Below are positions 8,621 to 16,496 of a stretch of 64,000 nucleotides of DNA, piece by piece (position 1 is the first letter of the stretch; each line of letters begins with the position of its first letter). A model generated the notes under the pieces. The model made no database searches, was not told the DNA's origin, and worked only from the letters and a program-made list of their open reading frames with translations. The translations under genes and the position numbers were made by a program. Source of the stretch: Amycolatopsis sulphurea (GTDB lineage Bacteria > Actinomycetota > Actinomycetes > Mycobacteriales > Pseudonocardiaceae); NCBI RefSeq assembly GCF_002564045.1, contig NZ_PDJK01000002.1:3224001-3288000 (forward strand), written 5' to 3'.

Positions 8621-9408
8621 GCTCATCGTATGACTATCTGAAGGTGGATGTGGTTGCCTCGGGGGTGGCGGTGGTGACCCTGAATCGCGGCGCGGTCAAC
8701 GCGATCAGCGAGGACATGTTCGACGAGATTCGGGCGTTCTTCGAGAACGTGGGACACGACGACGGGCTCGACGCCGTGGTGGTCACCGGTGCCGGCGACC
8801 GTGCCTTCTCGGCGGGAAACGATCTCCATGAGTTCCTCGAACTCAACCCCGACAACGGCGACAAGCGGATGGCGCGCGTGTGGCGTTCCCTCAAGGCCGT
8901 CTATGAGGCGAGCATTCCGGTCATCGCGGCGGTCAACGGCCCCGCGCTCGGCTCGGGATTCGCGATCGTGTCGTGCGCCGACCTGGTCGTGGCGAGCGAT
9001 CGATCGACATACTGCCTTCCCGAGCTCAAGGTGGGAGTCCTCGGTGGTGCCAAGTTCGCCGCGCGGATGATTCCCGAGCAGGCCATGCGGCGGATGCTGT
9101 TCACGGCCGATCCGGTGACAGCCGAAGACATGGTTCGCTGGGGCGCGCCGTTCGAGGTGGTTTCCCACGATCGTCTGCTGCCCCGGGCGATCGAGCTGGC
9201 GACCCATGTCGCCGGCAAGGGCAAGAACGCTGTTCGGCTCGCCAAGAGCGCCATGAACGGGTGTGAGGCGATGAGCCTGTTCGACGGGTATTCGCTTGAG
9301 CAGACCTACACCGTCCGTATGTCGGGATATCCCGAGGCCAGGATCGCCACTCAGGCGACGGTCGACCGGCTGGCCGCCAACCGGCCCCAGCCGGTCGAGA
9401 GCCGGTAG
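8617..9408 (+). CDS. Enoyl-CoA hydratase/isomerase-family protein, atypical active site
   Basis: A 263-residue crotonase-fold protein. The first oxyanion-hole segment reads FSAGNDLHEF (canonical FCAGADL) at about residues 68-77 and the second NGPALGSGFAIVSCADLVVA near 108-127. The usual PEI-LGTIPGAGGTQR stretch is altered to PELKVGVLGGAKFAARMI, and the position of the second catalytic Glu of rat hydratase appears to be Arg. Chemistry other than simple hydration (isomerase, hydrolase or C-C cleavage) is therefore possible. It is coupled to the CoA ligase upstream and followed after 30 bases by another crotonase-fold gene. Confidence 0.82.
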   Translation: MSSSYDYLKVDVVASGVAVVTLNRGAVNAISEDMFDEIRAFFENVGHDDGLDAVVVTGAGDRAFSAGNDLHEFLELNPDNGDKRMARVWRSLKAVYEASIPVIAAVNGPALGSGFAIVSCADLVVASDRSTYCLPELKVGVLGGAKFAARMIPEQAMRRMLFTADPVTAEDMVRWGAPFEVVSHDRLLPRAIELATHVAGKGKNAVRLAKSAMNGCEAMSLFDGYSLEQTYTVRMSGYPEARIATQATVDRLAANRPQPVESR

Positions 9409-9438
9409 CCGGGACGGCCGAGATCGAGGAGGCTCAGC

Positions 9439-10212
9439 ATGCTGGTGACGCGCCTTGCGGAATACGCACCGAAGTACCACCACGTCAAACTCGAACGCGA
9501 CGACTTGGGCATCCTTGTCGCCCGGATGCACACCGATGGTCAGGACTTGGTGTGGGGACACGATCCCGAGGAGGAGCTGGCGTCGTTGTGGGAGGACATC
9601 GCGCGCGATCCGGAGAATCGCGTCGTCATCCTGACCGGTTCGGGTGAGACCTTCATCGACAAAGAAGGTTTCGGCGGCATGTCCGTCACACCGGAGATGT
9701 GGCATCGGATCCATTTCACCGGTCGGCGCCTCGTCCTGAGCCACCTCGACATCGAGGTCCCGATGATCGCGGCGATCAACGGCCCCGCGACGATTCATTC
9801 GGAGATCGCGCTGTTGTGCGACATCACGCTCGCAGCGGAAACGGCGGTGTTCGCCGATCGTCCGCACTTCTCGAACGGCCTGGTGCCGGGCGATGGCATT
9901 CAGGTGATCTACCCGTTGCTGATGGGGTTCAACCGAGGCCGGTACATGCTCCTCACCGGACAGCACATTCCTGCCGGCGAGGCGTTGAGCCTCGGACTGG
10001 TCAACGAGGTACTCCCGTCCGGAGACCTCATGGCCCGCGCCATGGAACTTGCACGCGGACTCGCCGTCAAGCCGGACCTCACCTTGCGTTCGACCCGCAA
10101 CCTGTTCACCCAGCTGATCCGCCGGGCCTTCCAGGACAACGTGGGTTACGGCCTCATGGCCGAAGGCCTGGCGGCCATGAACTACTGGCCGAGTGACGAT
10201 CTGGGCGACTGA
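9439..10212 (+). CDS. Crotonase-fold protein resembling 6-oxocamphor hydrolase
   Basis: 257 residues with the crotonase fold. The first oxyanion segment is divergent (LTGSGETFIDKEGFGGM, near residue 65). It is followed by NGPATIHSEIALLCDI near 114 and the distinctive pair DRPHFSNG and GDGIQVIYP around 140-158. From memory of the family, a conserved HF...VPGDG...WP stretch marks 6-oxocamphor-hydrolase-like beta-diketone hydrolases (retro-Claisen C-C cleavage) and not hydratases. The assignment is therefore to that subgroup with moderate confidence. It is the last gene of the ligase-crotonase-crotonase operon. A perfect hairpin terminator begins 9 bases after the stop. Confidence 0.75.
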   Translation: MLVTRLAEYAPKYHHVKLERDDLGILVARMHTDGQDLVWGHDPEEELASLWEDIARDPENRVVILTGSGETFIDKEGFGGMSVTPEMWHRIHFTGRRLVLSHLDIEVPMIAAINGPATIHSEIALLCDITLAAETAVFADRPHFSNGLVPGDGIQVIYPLLMGFNRGRYMLLTGQHIPAGEALSLGLVNEVLPSGDLMARAMELARGLAVKPDLTLRSTRNLFTQLIRRAFQDNVGYGLMAEGLAAMNYWPSDDLGD

Positions 10213-10220
10213 TCGACCTC

Positions 10221-10248
10221 ACTCGGAGCGCGGTGCCGCGCTCCGAGT
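10221..10248 (+). terminator. Rho-independent-type hairpin
   Basis: A perfect 13-base stem, ACTCGGAGCGCGG paired with CCGCGCTCCGAGT, has a nominal 2-base loop and is followed by CTGTTCCTCC. It sits directly after the crotonase operon. Its right arm is part of a 57-67 base segment that recurs at 10491-10547 on the far side of repeat copy C. Confidence 0.75.
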
Positions 10249-10547
10249 CTGTTCCTCCGTCTCGGTGGCGCTGACAATCGAGCAGCTGCCACCGCAGGGT
10301 CCCGGCAAAGTTGGTCGAGGACCCGTGATCAGCAGAGTGCCGTGGCTGCCGCGCATCGTTGACGGTGCCTGCCCTCTCGATCGATTGCGCCCGGCAGCGG
10401 GCGATGCGGAGGTGTTCGAGACGCGCGACCACCTCGCGCTGTGCGCCGGACCTGTCTCGGGTCTGTGAAGGGGCCCTTCACAGACCTCCGCGGTGCCGCG
10501 TTCCGAGCGTCTCGGTGGCGCTGACAATCGAGCAGCTGTCACCGCAG
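10231..10547 (+). repeat. Truncated MITE-like copy C inside a flanking direct duplication
   Basis: The body at 10298-10490 starts with GGTCCCGGCAAAGTTGG but lacks the last 70-80 bases, including the right terminal repeat. Flanking it are two copies of the same local sequence: 10231-10297 and 10491-10547. They share CGGTGCCGCG, TCCGAG and the run CTCGGTGGCGCTGACAATCG. The right copy encodes the tail of the racemase-like gene on the minus strand, and that gene's stop codon lies in the repeat itself. A 47-codon GTG frame (10327-10468) is intact. Confidence 0.72.
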
Positions 10548-11341
10548 GAGTCAGCGGTCAACTTGAGCTCCGCGGCCAGGTGCGCCGTTTCCCGGATCAT
10601 GTGCCGAAGGTAGTCGAGGCCGACCGGCGGTACCCACGGCCGTGCCGGACGCAGATCGAGCGATACCAGCGATTCCGCCAGCTTGTGTCCCGCAGTGATC
10701 GAGTCGACCACGGGCACGGGGAGACGGTCGGCGAGGTCTCGATGAATCGGGCTCATGCATCCGCATCCGAGGACGATCGCTTCCGCGCCCTGACTCACCA
10801 GGCGTGCCCCTTCGAGCGCGATCCGCTCGGTCACTTCCTCGCGGCCCGCGTGCATCCTGGCCACCAGGCCGTCCTCCGAGATCACCCCGGACAGTTCGGC
10901 GTCCTCGGTGACATGACGAACCGCCATGCAACGGTCGCGCAGGCCGTAGTCGGACAGCAGCCGCTCGTAGAGCGACCGGGTGGCGGGCGGCCACACCGTG
11001 AGGATCGCGAAACGCGCGCCAAGCCCGGCCGCGAGCTGCATCGCCGCCTGGCCCGCTCCGATCACCGGAATCTCGGCCGACTCCCGCAAAAGGTGCAGCC
11101 CGTAATCCGCGACCGAGTTGACGAACATGGCGTCGAAGCCGGCTTCCTGAGCACGCATACCGGCTTCGAGGTAGGCGAGATCCATCAACCTGCGGTCGGT
11201 TTCGGTCAGGAAAACGGTGGGCACCAAGGGCGCGACGACCTCGGAGGAGAATCCGTTCCCGATGATGGAGCCGGGAACCTCGTAGTACCGGTGCCCTTCG
11301 GCGCCGATGGGGTGCAGGTTGGCGATACGCTTCGTGGACAT
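10478..11341 (-). CDS. Asp/Glu/hydantoin racemase-family protein
   Basis: 287 residues of the Asp/Glu/hydantoin racemase fold. Recognisable parts are the N-terminal RIANLHPIG strand, the VNSVADYG region near residue 80, the VIGAGQAAM stretch near 100, and LGCGCMSPIHRDLADRLP near 190-207 followed by PVVDSITAG. The second catalytic cysteine region (GCGC) is present, but the place where the first Cys normally sits in NTCF-type motifs reads VNSVAD. Racemisation by a two-Cys mechanism is therefore doubtful; an AroM-like or maleate-isomerase-like role is possible. ATG 11341 was chosen because upstream in-frame sequence is repeat DNA. The gene lies between oppositely oriented repeat copies C and D. 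Confidence 0.72.
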   Translation of the reverse strand: MSTKRIANLHPIGAEGHRYYEVPGSIIGNGFSSEVVAPLVPTVFLTETDRRLMDLAYLEAGMRAQEAGFDAMFVNSVADYGLHLLRESAEIPVIGAGQAAMQLAAGLGARFAILTVWPPATRSLYERLLSDYGLRDRCMAVRHVTEDAELSGVISEDGLVARMHAGREEVTERIALEGARLVSQGAEAIVLGCGCMSPIHRDLADRLPVPVVDSITAGHKLAESLVSLDLRPARPWVPPVGLDYLRHMIRETAHLAAELKLTADSCGDSCSIVSATETLGTRHRGGL

Positions 11342-11412
11342 GTCACTCCAATCCCACCGGACCTCCGGTGGCCCGGTTCGGTCCGTTCGCGGCAAGCGTG
11401 TTCGGTTGAGGC

Positions 11413-11705
11413 CCGAGGACAGGGTGTCGGCAAAGTCGGTGTGAGGGGCCCTGCGCAGCTGCGGAGGGCTGTGAAGGTCCGTGAAGGGGCCCTTCACGGA
11501 CTCTGAGTCCGTGAAGGGCCCCTTCACAGACCCGGGACAGGTCCGGCGCACACCACGAGGTGGTCGCGCATCTCGAATAGCTCCGCTTCGCCTGCTGCCG
11601 GGCGCATTCGACGAAGAGGGCAGCTGTCGTCGATGATGACGTGGCAGCCACGGCTCTCTCTGCTGATCACGGGTCCTCCACCAACTTTGCCGGGACCCCG
11701 AGGAC
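11413..11705 (-). repeat. MITE-like repeat, copy D (inverted), with 8-base duplication
   Basis: Full-length element, about 277 bases (11421-11697), inverted relative to A-C. The ends are AGGGTGTCGGCAAAGTCGG and, on the other strand, GGTCCCGGCAAAGTTGG, an imperfect terminal inverted repeat. CCGAGGAC flanks it on both sides (11413-11420 and 11698-11705), the clearest insertion signature of the four. It contains the double GTGAAGGGGCCCTTCAC palindrome and an intact 48-codon GTG frame on the minus strand (11525-11671). The remaining bases up to 11826 show no gene. Confidence 0.85.
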
Positions 11706-11826
11706 GTCGGCGTCCGCCCGCTCGTGGCTGCTTTCACGCCGTGATCCCGGCGACGGTAAGGGTGGTGCTCGTGCCGCCACCCCGCATGCCGATCGGCGGC
11801 GCGTCGGGTCGTGCACTCGGTACGAC

Positions 11827-12720
11827 TCAGATGACGATGACCCGGCGTCCGCGCGTGTGGCCGGCCTGGCTGTCGATTTGCGCGGTCGCGGCGTCAGCGA
11901 GGGGGTAGGTCCGCTCCACCGGGATACGCAGCTTGCCCGCGGCGACAAGGTCGACGATCTCGTCGAGAGCGTCCTGCACACTGCCTGCCGTCCCGGAGAA
12001 CCGCACACCGTGCTCTGGTGCGCTGAGATCGGCCATGGAGATGACCTTATGCGGGTCTCCGGTCAGCTCCACCAGTTCGGGAACCACCCCGGAACCGGCG
12101 ACGTCGAGCGCCGCGTCGACCTTGCCGAGTTGCCGCACTCGCTCGACCCAGCCGGGACCGTAGGTGGTGGCGAGGGCACCCAGACTGCGAACATAGTCCT
12201 GACTGTCCGGCCCGGCGACGCCGATGACGGCGATGCCGCGCTCGCGGGCGACCGGCAGCACCACCGATCCGACTCCACCAGAGGCACCGCTGACGAGCAG
12301 CGTCTGTCCGGGCTGCACGCCGACCTGGCGCAGGACACGCAGCGAGGACTCGGCGATGGAGGCATAGCCGGCCGTCTCTTCGAAGGTCAGGCCCTCGGGT
12401 ATCGGAACCCACGCCGACAGCACCGCGAACTCCGCGTAGGTCTGCGAGCCTTCGCCGAACACGCGGTCGCCGATCTCGACCCCGGTGACGCCCTCGCCGA
12501 TCTCGTCCACCACGCCCGACGCGTCGAGTCCCACCCCGGAGGGCAGCTCGATCGGGTGTGAGTCCCGGAACTGGCCTTCGCGAACCCGCCAGTCGTGGGC
12601 ATTCACACCAGTGGCCCGCACGGCGATGCGCACCTCGCCGGGGCCTGCGTGCGGCTCCTCGGCATCGACGAGCTGCAAGACGTCCGGCCCACCGTACTCG
12701 GCGAAGATCACCTTTTTCAT
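11827..12720 (-). CDS. Zinc-independent quinone oxidoreductase-like enzyme (MDR superfamily)
   Basis: A 297-residue medium-chain reductase. The N-terminal GroES-like domain starts MKKVIFAEYGGPDVLQL. The NADPH-binding motif LVSGASGGVGSVV is at about residues 141-153. The zinc-binding cysteines of alcohol dehydrogenases are absent, which places it with NADPH:quinone or enone reductases. The C-terminal VERTYPLADAATAQ helix is typical. It is divergent from a TetR gene with a 26-base palindrome in between, so it is probably that repressor's target, perhaps induced by quinones or electrophiles. Confidence 0.85.
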   Translation of the reverse strand: MKKVIFAEYGGPDVLQLVDAEEPHAGPGEVRIAVRATGVNAHDWRVREGQFRDSHPIELPSGVGLDASGVVDEIGEGVTGVEIGDRVFGEGSQTYAEFAVLSAWVPIPEGLTFEETAGYASIAESSLRVLRQVGVQPGQTLLVSGASGGVGSVVLPVARERGIAVIGVAGPDSQDYVRSLGALATTYGPGWVERVRQLGKVDAALDVAGSGVVPELVELTGDPHKVISMADLSAPEHGVRFSGTAGSVQDALDEIVDLVAAGKLRIPVERTYPLADAATAQIDSQAGHTRGRRVIVI

Positions 12721-12736
12721 AGCCTGAAGTTAGCAC

Positions 12737-12762
12737 TATCTGTTATGGTTTCACAACAGATA
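12737..12762. promoter_or_regulatory. 26-base operator-like palindrome in divergent promoter
   Basis: Perfect 8-base arms TATCTGTT and AACAGATA are separated by 10 bases. The site lies between the divergently transcribed quinone-oxidoreductase gene and the TetR gene (71 bases apart). Spacing and location match a TetR dimer-of-dimers operator controlling both genes. Confidence 0.65.
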
Positions 12763-12790
12763 TTGTTTCGTACCTGATAGGTTCTAGCTC

Positions 12791-13468
12791 ATGACCGATG
12801 TGCCGCTGGGACGTCGCGAGCGCAAGAAGGCCGCGACCCGTCAGAAGATCGCCGACACCGCACTGCGGCTCTTTCTCGAACGTGGGTATGACGCGGTGGG
12901 GATCCGCGAGGTGGCCGCCGCCGCCGATGTGGCGGTGACCACGGTCTTCTCTCACTTCGCCTCGAAAGAGTCGCTGGTGTTCGAGCGGGACGACGACTTC
13001 GAACAGCGCCTCATGCGGGCGGTCACGCACCGCTCCGCCGACGAGCCGCTGATGGCGGCACTGCGCCGCGAGATCCAGGGACTGATCCGACACTGCACCG
13101 CCGAGGGCACCGCCCCGTACTGGCAGATGATCGACGAGTCGCCCGCGCTGCGGGACTTCGAGAAGTCGATGAGATTACGCCACGCGGAGTCGCTGGCCAC
13201 CGCCATCGCGGCCGACCGCGACCTGCCGGAGGGCGCCATAGCCTGCCGGACCATCGCGCGATTCGTGATCGACGCCTTCTCGATCGGCCGCGAAGCCGCC
13301 GATCCGGAGGCCGCCGTGAACGAGATCTTCCGGATGATCGAGGCGGCCTGGGAGGTCGCGGGCGGTGCGCGGTCCCTGCGCGGGACTGCTCGCTCAGGCG
13401 CGGTGACGAGCCGGCGCCCTCCCGCACGTTCGTCGTCGCCCATTGCGCCGACGGCCGGCAATGGCTAG
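12791..13468 (+). CDS. TetR-family transcriptional regulator
   Basis: 225 residues. The HTH occupies about residues 12-58: the basic stretch RRERKKAATRQKIADTAL, then LFLERGYDAVGIREVAAAAD and VAVTTVFSHFASKESLVF. The C-terminal ligand domain resembles MftR/AcrR C-terminal_14-type domains with a DFEKSMRLRHAE stretch near 120. It is divergent from the oxidoreductase and likely represses it through the palindrome at 12737-12762. The C-terminus is Ser/Arg-rich and probably disordered. Confidence 0.87.
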   Translation: MTDVPLGRRERKKAATRQKIADTALRLFLERGYDAVGIREVAAAADVAVTTVFSHFASKESLVFERDDDFEQRLMRAVTHRSADEPLMAALRREIQGLIRHCTAEGTAPYWQMIDESPALRDFEKSMRLRHAESLATAIAADRDLPEGAIACRTIARFVIDAFSIGREAADPEAAVNEIFRMIEAAWEVAGGARSLRGTARSGAVTSRRPPARSSSPIAPTAGNG

Positions 13469-13484
13469 CCTCGCAGAACCTGAT

Positions 13485-13498
13485 ATACCGGTCGGTTT
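13485..13498. promoter_or_regulatory. Candidate TetR-type operator ATACCG-GT-CGGTTT
   Basis: An inverted repeat with 6-base arms and one mismatch lies 220 bases before the CocE-type hydrolase and 17 bases after the TetR stop. Similar ATACCG/CGGTAT elements are common TetR operators in actinomycetes (family knowledge). The rest of the 13469-13717 gap shows no gene. Confidence 0.4.
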
Positions 13499-13717
13499 GA
13501 ATTCACCCCCTCCTATGGTCTGGAGACGAACGTGGTCGGTGGAGTCTGGACGCGCCTGCCGGCCAGAACGCCACCGCACGCCGCCCTGCCTATGGCTCCC
13601 CAGCGCATAGGTCTGCCGCGCGGCCGGCTTCCGCACAAGCACAGACCGGCACTGCCCGCGCAGCGCTGTTGCCTGGGTCTAGCCCCTTTGTGGTGCTGAC
13701 AGCAAGAGGAGCACGAG

Positions 13718-15475
13718 ATGTACAAGCCGCGTATCGACGCCGATATGCATATGACGACCCGTGATGGCGTCACTCTTGCCGGCGACCTTTACCGTCCGGC
13801 CGACGACGGTCACTGGCCGGTGTTGTTGCACCGAACGCCCTACGACCGCACGGATCCCTTCCGCGTGTCGGGGATCGTCGCCGACCCGTTGTGGCTCGCC
13901 CGCCAGGGCTTCGCCGTGCTCGTCCAGGATGTTCGCGGCCGGTTCGGGTCCGGCGGCGAGTTCGACTTCATCACCCAGGAGTACAACGACTCCTACGATG
14001 CCATCGACTGGGCCGCGGCACAGCCCTGGAGCGACGGAAACGTCGGGATCTACGGCTCGTCCTATCTCGGCATGACCGTGCTGCAGGCCGTTGCCTCGCG
14101 CAACCCGCACCTCAAAGCGGCGGTCGCCATGATCGGCACGGTCGACATGCGCCACACCGCCCGTCCGGGCGGCGCTTTCGAACTCGGGTTCCTGACGACC
14201 TACGGCCTCGGCCTGGCTCTCGCCGGCCTCGATCACAGTTCTCTGGACGCCGCCGAACGGGAGCGTGCGCGCAAGCTGCTCACCGAGGTCCTCGCCGACC
14301 GGTACAGCACCGCGAGCCGGCTACCGCTGACCGATATCGCTCCGCTCGACGACAGGCGGATCGCGCCGTTCTGGACCGACTGGCTTCGTTCGCCGCACGA
14401 CCCGTTCTGGGACACGCCGAACCTGCTCACCGAACCTGAACGAGTCACCATCCCGTTTCTGCAGATCAGCGGATATCGAGACTTCTGCGCTCCCACCCAG
14501 TTCCGGCTCGCCAACCGGCTGGCCGGCAACGAGAACGCCGGCCTGATCGCCGGGCCGTGGACCCATATGAGCACCTACACCGCGTTCAGCCAGGTCGGCG
14601 CACGCGTTCTCGACAACGCCGCGGCCGGAGTGCCGACGTGGGGCCCGGTGCTCGCCGCGTACTTCGACCGTCACCTGCGCGGCGGCGACGGTTCGGGCTA
14701 TCCCATCGCCGCGCCGTACCTGTCCGGGCCCGGACAGGTCACCTACTTCGTCGGCGGGTCGAACACCTGGGCACACGCTCCCTCGTGGCCCCCGGCGTCG
14801 ACGGCTCAAGAGTGGTTCCTGGTCTCCGATGGCGACGCGCGGACCGCGAGTGGTGACGGCCGATTGACCGCCACGGCCGGCGACCACACGGGCGCCGCTT
14901 CCGACACTTTCACCGCCGATCCGCACAACCCGTTCCCCTCACACGGTGGGGCGGCCATGTTCGACGCCGGCGGCGGCGCGGCGCTACCGGAGGGTATCCA
15001 GGATCAGCGCGTGGTCGACGGACGTGAGGATGTGCTGGTCTATACCAGTGCGCCGTTGGTCGAGGATCTGACCATCGCCGGGCAGGCCGAGCTGGTCGCG
15101 TTCGTCACCAGCACTGCACCGGACGCGGATGTGTGCGTCACTTTGGTGGACGTCGAACCCGACGGTTTCGCCGTCAACGTCGCCGATGGCGTGCAGCGAG
15201 CGCGCTACCGCAACGGCACGGACGATGCGTGGCTCGACCCTGACCAGCCCAGCACCGTCACCGTCACACTGTCCGACGTCGCACACCAGTTCAGCCGCGG
15301 CCATCGCATCCGTGTCCAGGTCGCCGGATTCAGCTTCCCGCGATACAGCCGCAACCTCCACACGCGCTCCATCCCGGAGTTCGCGACCCTCGACGAAGCA
15401 GCCGTCGCGCAGCACACCCTGCATCACGCCGCGGCGGCTCCCTCGACGCTGCGGCTGCCCGTCCGCGAGTCCTGA
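13718..15475 (+). CDS. CocE/NonD-family alpha/beta hydrolase
   Basis: A 585-residue hydrolase of the cocaine-esterase / X-Pro dipeptidyl-peptidase S15 family. The nucleophile elbow GSSYLGMT is at about residues 113-120, with the preceding YDAIDWAAAQPWSDG segment typical of CocE. The cap is followed by a C-terminal jelly-roll domain that carries LVEDLTIAGQAELVAFV and FSRGHRIRVQV near 440-540. No signal peptide is visible, so the enzyme is probably cytoplasmic. It likely cleaves an ester or amide. The start has a GAGGAGCACGAG ribosome-binding region. A small monooxygenase gene follows after 28 bases, probably in the same operon. Confidence 0.87.
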   Translation: MYKPRIDADMHMTTRDGVTLAGDLYRPADDGHWPVLLHRTPYDRTDPFRVSGIVADPLWLARQGFAVLVQDVRGRFGSGGEFDFITQEYNDSYDAIDWAAAQPWSDGNVGIYGSSYLGMTVLQAVASRNPHLKAAVAMIGTVDMRHTARPGGAFELGFLTTYGLGLALAGLDHSSLDAAERERARKLLTEVLADRYSTASRLPLTDIAPLDDRRIAPFWTDWLRSPHDPFWDTPNLLTEPERVTIPFLQISGYRDFCAPTQFRLANRLAGNENAGLIAGPWTHMSTYTAFSQVGARVLDNAAAGVPTWGPVLAAYFDRHLRGGDGSGYPIAAPYLSGPGQVTYFVGGSNTWAHAPSWPPASTAQEWFLVSDGDARTASGDGRLTATAGDHTGAASDTFTADPHNPFPSHGGAAMFDAGGGAALPEGIQDQRVVDGREDVLVYTSAPLVEDLTIAGQAELVAFVTSTAPDADVCVTLVDVEPDGFAVNVADGVQRARYRNGTDDAWLDPDQPSTVTVTLSDVAHQFSRGHRIRVQVAGFSFPRYSRNLHTRSIPEFATLDEAAVAQHTLHHAAAAPSTLRLPVRES

Positions 15476-15503
15476 ACAACCACTACGAGTAAAGGAGTCC
15501 ACA

Positions 15504-15857
15504 GTGTCCCAAGTTTCAGAACTTGTTGTCATAGCCCACTTGCAGGCGAAGCCGGGCCAAGGTCCCGAGCTGCTGTCCCTGCTGTCCGACCTGGCCGCCG
15601 AGGTGCTGCGCACCGAACCCGGCACCTTGCGCTACGCGTTTCTCGTCGAACCGGGCACCGACCCGCTGCGAGTGACGGTGATCGAGGGCTATGCCTCGCG
15701 CGCCGCCGCGGACGCACACAACACCGGGGTGCTGACCAACTACCTCCCTCGGCTGCTCGAACTGCTCGACGTGGCTCCTGTGACAGTCGAGCTGCAACCG
15801 GCGGAGATGAAGGTATCCACCGACGACGAGGCCGCCGCCGCCCGGCTGAGCGTCTAG
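15504..15857 (+). CDS. Antibiotic-biosynthesis-monooxygenase (ABM)-domain protein
   Basis: A 117-residue ferredoxin-like dimeric alpha-beta barrel protein of the ABM/quinol monooxygenase type. The pattern VVIAHLQAKPGQ, LRTEPGTLRYAFLVEPG and VIEGYASRAAADAH is characteristic, the first strand serving as the barrel edge. Members act as cofactor-free oxygenases on quinols or aromatic substrates. GTG 15504 follows an AAAGGAG ribosome-binding site. It is likely co-transcribed with the CocE-type hydrolase, suggesting hydrolysis of an ester and oxidation of the released aromatic product (inference). Confidence 0.8.
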   Translation: MSQVSELVVIAHLQAKPGQGPELLSLLSDLAAEVLRTEPGTLRYAFLVEPGTDPLRVTVIEGYASRAAADAHNTGVLTNYLPRLLELLDVAPVTVELQPAEMKVSTDDEAAAARLSV

Positions 15858-16496
15858 CTGCCTCGTCCAGAAACGTTGACGCTGTCATGGTGTCGCGTGG
15901 GCATCCAGGCCGGTGGTCGTGCGGCTGGCTGTGGAGGTGCGGTTGCCGCGGTCCGGGATCCTGCCGGCGCATCGCCACCGGCAAACCCGCGATTGCCGGT
16001 TACCTCCACGGGCGCAACCGCTACCGCCACCCCGGACGCCACTTCGCCGTCAACTCCAAGATCCGCCGACCCCGATTGCGAACCCAACGCAATCGACACC
16101 GGAGCGCGAACTTGAGGAAACCCGCGTATAGCTCACCAGCTTCGCGCGTTCCCGATCCCCGCGACGTCTCGGGCGACGATGTGACTTGTTCTGTTGGCAG
16201 CCTCACGGCAACCCCAGCAGGGCGTGTGCGGAAACGTCCAGCGCGCTCGCGAACCCCTGGTCACCTTCGTGGCCAGGGGTTCTGTGCCCGGCAGGACTAC
16301 AACCCATTCGACGACCCAACATCTTCAGCGACGCCAACCGGGTCGCGCCCCGTCATCGAGAGCGGCAACGTGGTCAAGGATCACCGTTGCGCCTGACCGC
16401 CCGGCACCCGTTGGACATCCCACCGGTCGCCCGCGCGGTCCTCACCCCGCAGCGGTTCTGGTCGCGCGCGACCGGCCGGGCTCCCGCCGGCTCTGA
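15858..16496. other. 639-base region with no confident gene
   Basis: No frame here has a convincing family. On the minus strand a GTG frame of 81 codons (15854-16099) has a Gly/Val-rich stretch (VASGVAVAVAPVEVTGN) that vaguely recalls chaplin-like or other secreted beta-rich repeats, but it has no signal peptide. The only firm structure is the inverted repeat GAACCCCTGG / CCAGGGGTTC at 16251-16282 with a 12-base loop, which could be a terminator. Confidence 0.4.
16251..16282. terminator. Hairpin GAACCCCTGG...CCAGGGGTTC
   Basis: A perfect 10-base inverted repeat with a 12-base loop in an otherwise gene-free interval. It lacks a T-run, so its role as a terminator is uncertain. Confidence 0.4.

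Noticed and set aside
15854-16099. A chaplin-like secreted protein on the minus strand
   Set aside because: There is a weak compositional resemblance only; it has no signal peptide, no conserved cysteines and a short frame.
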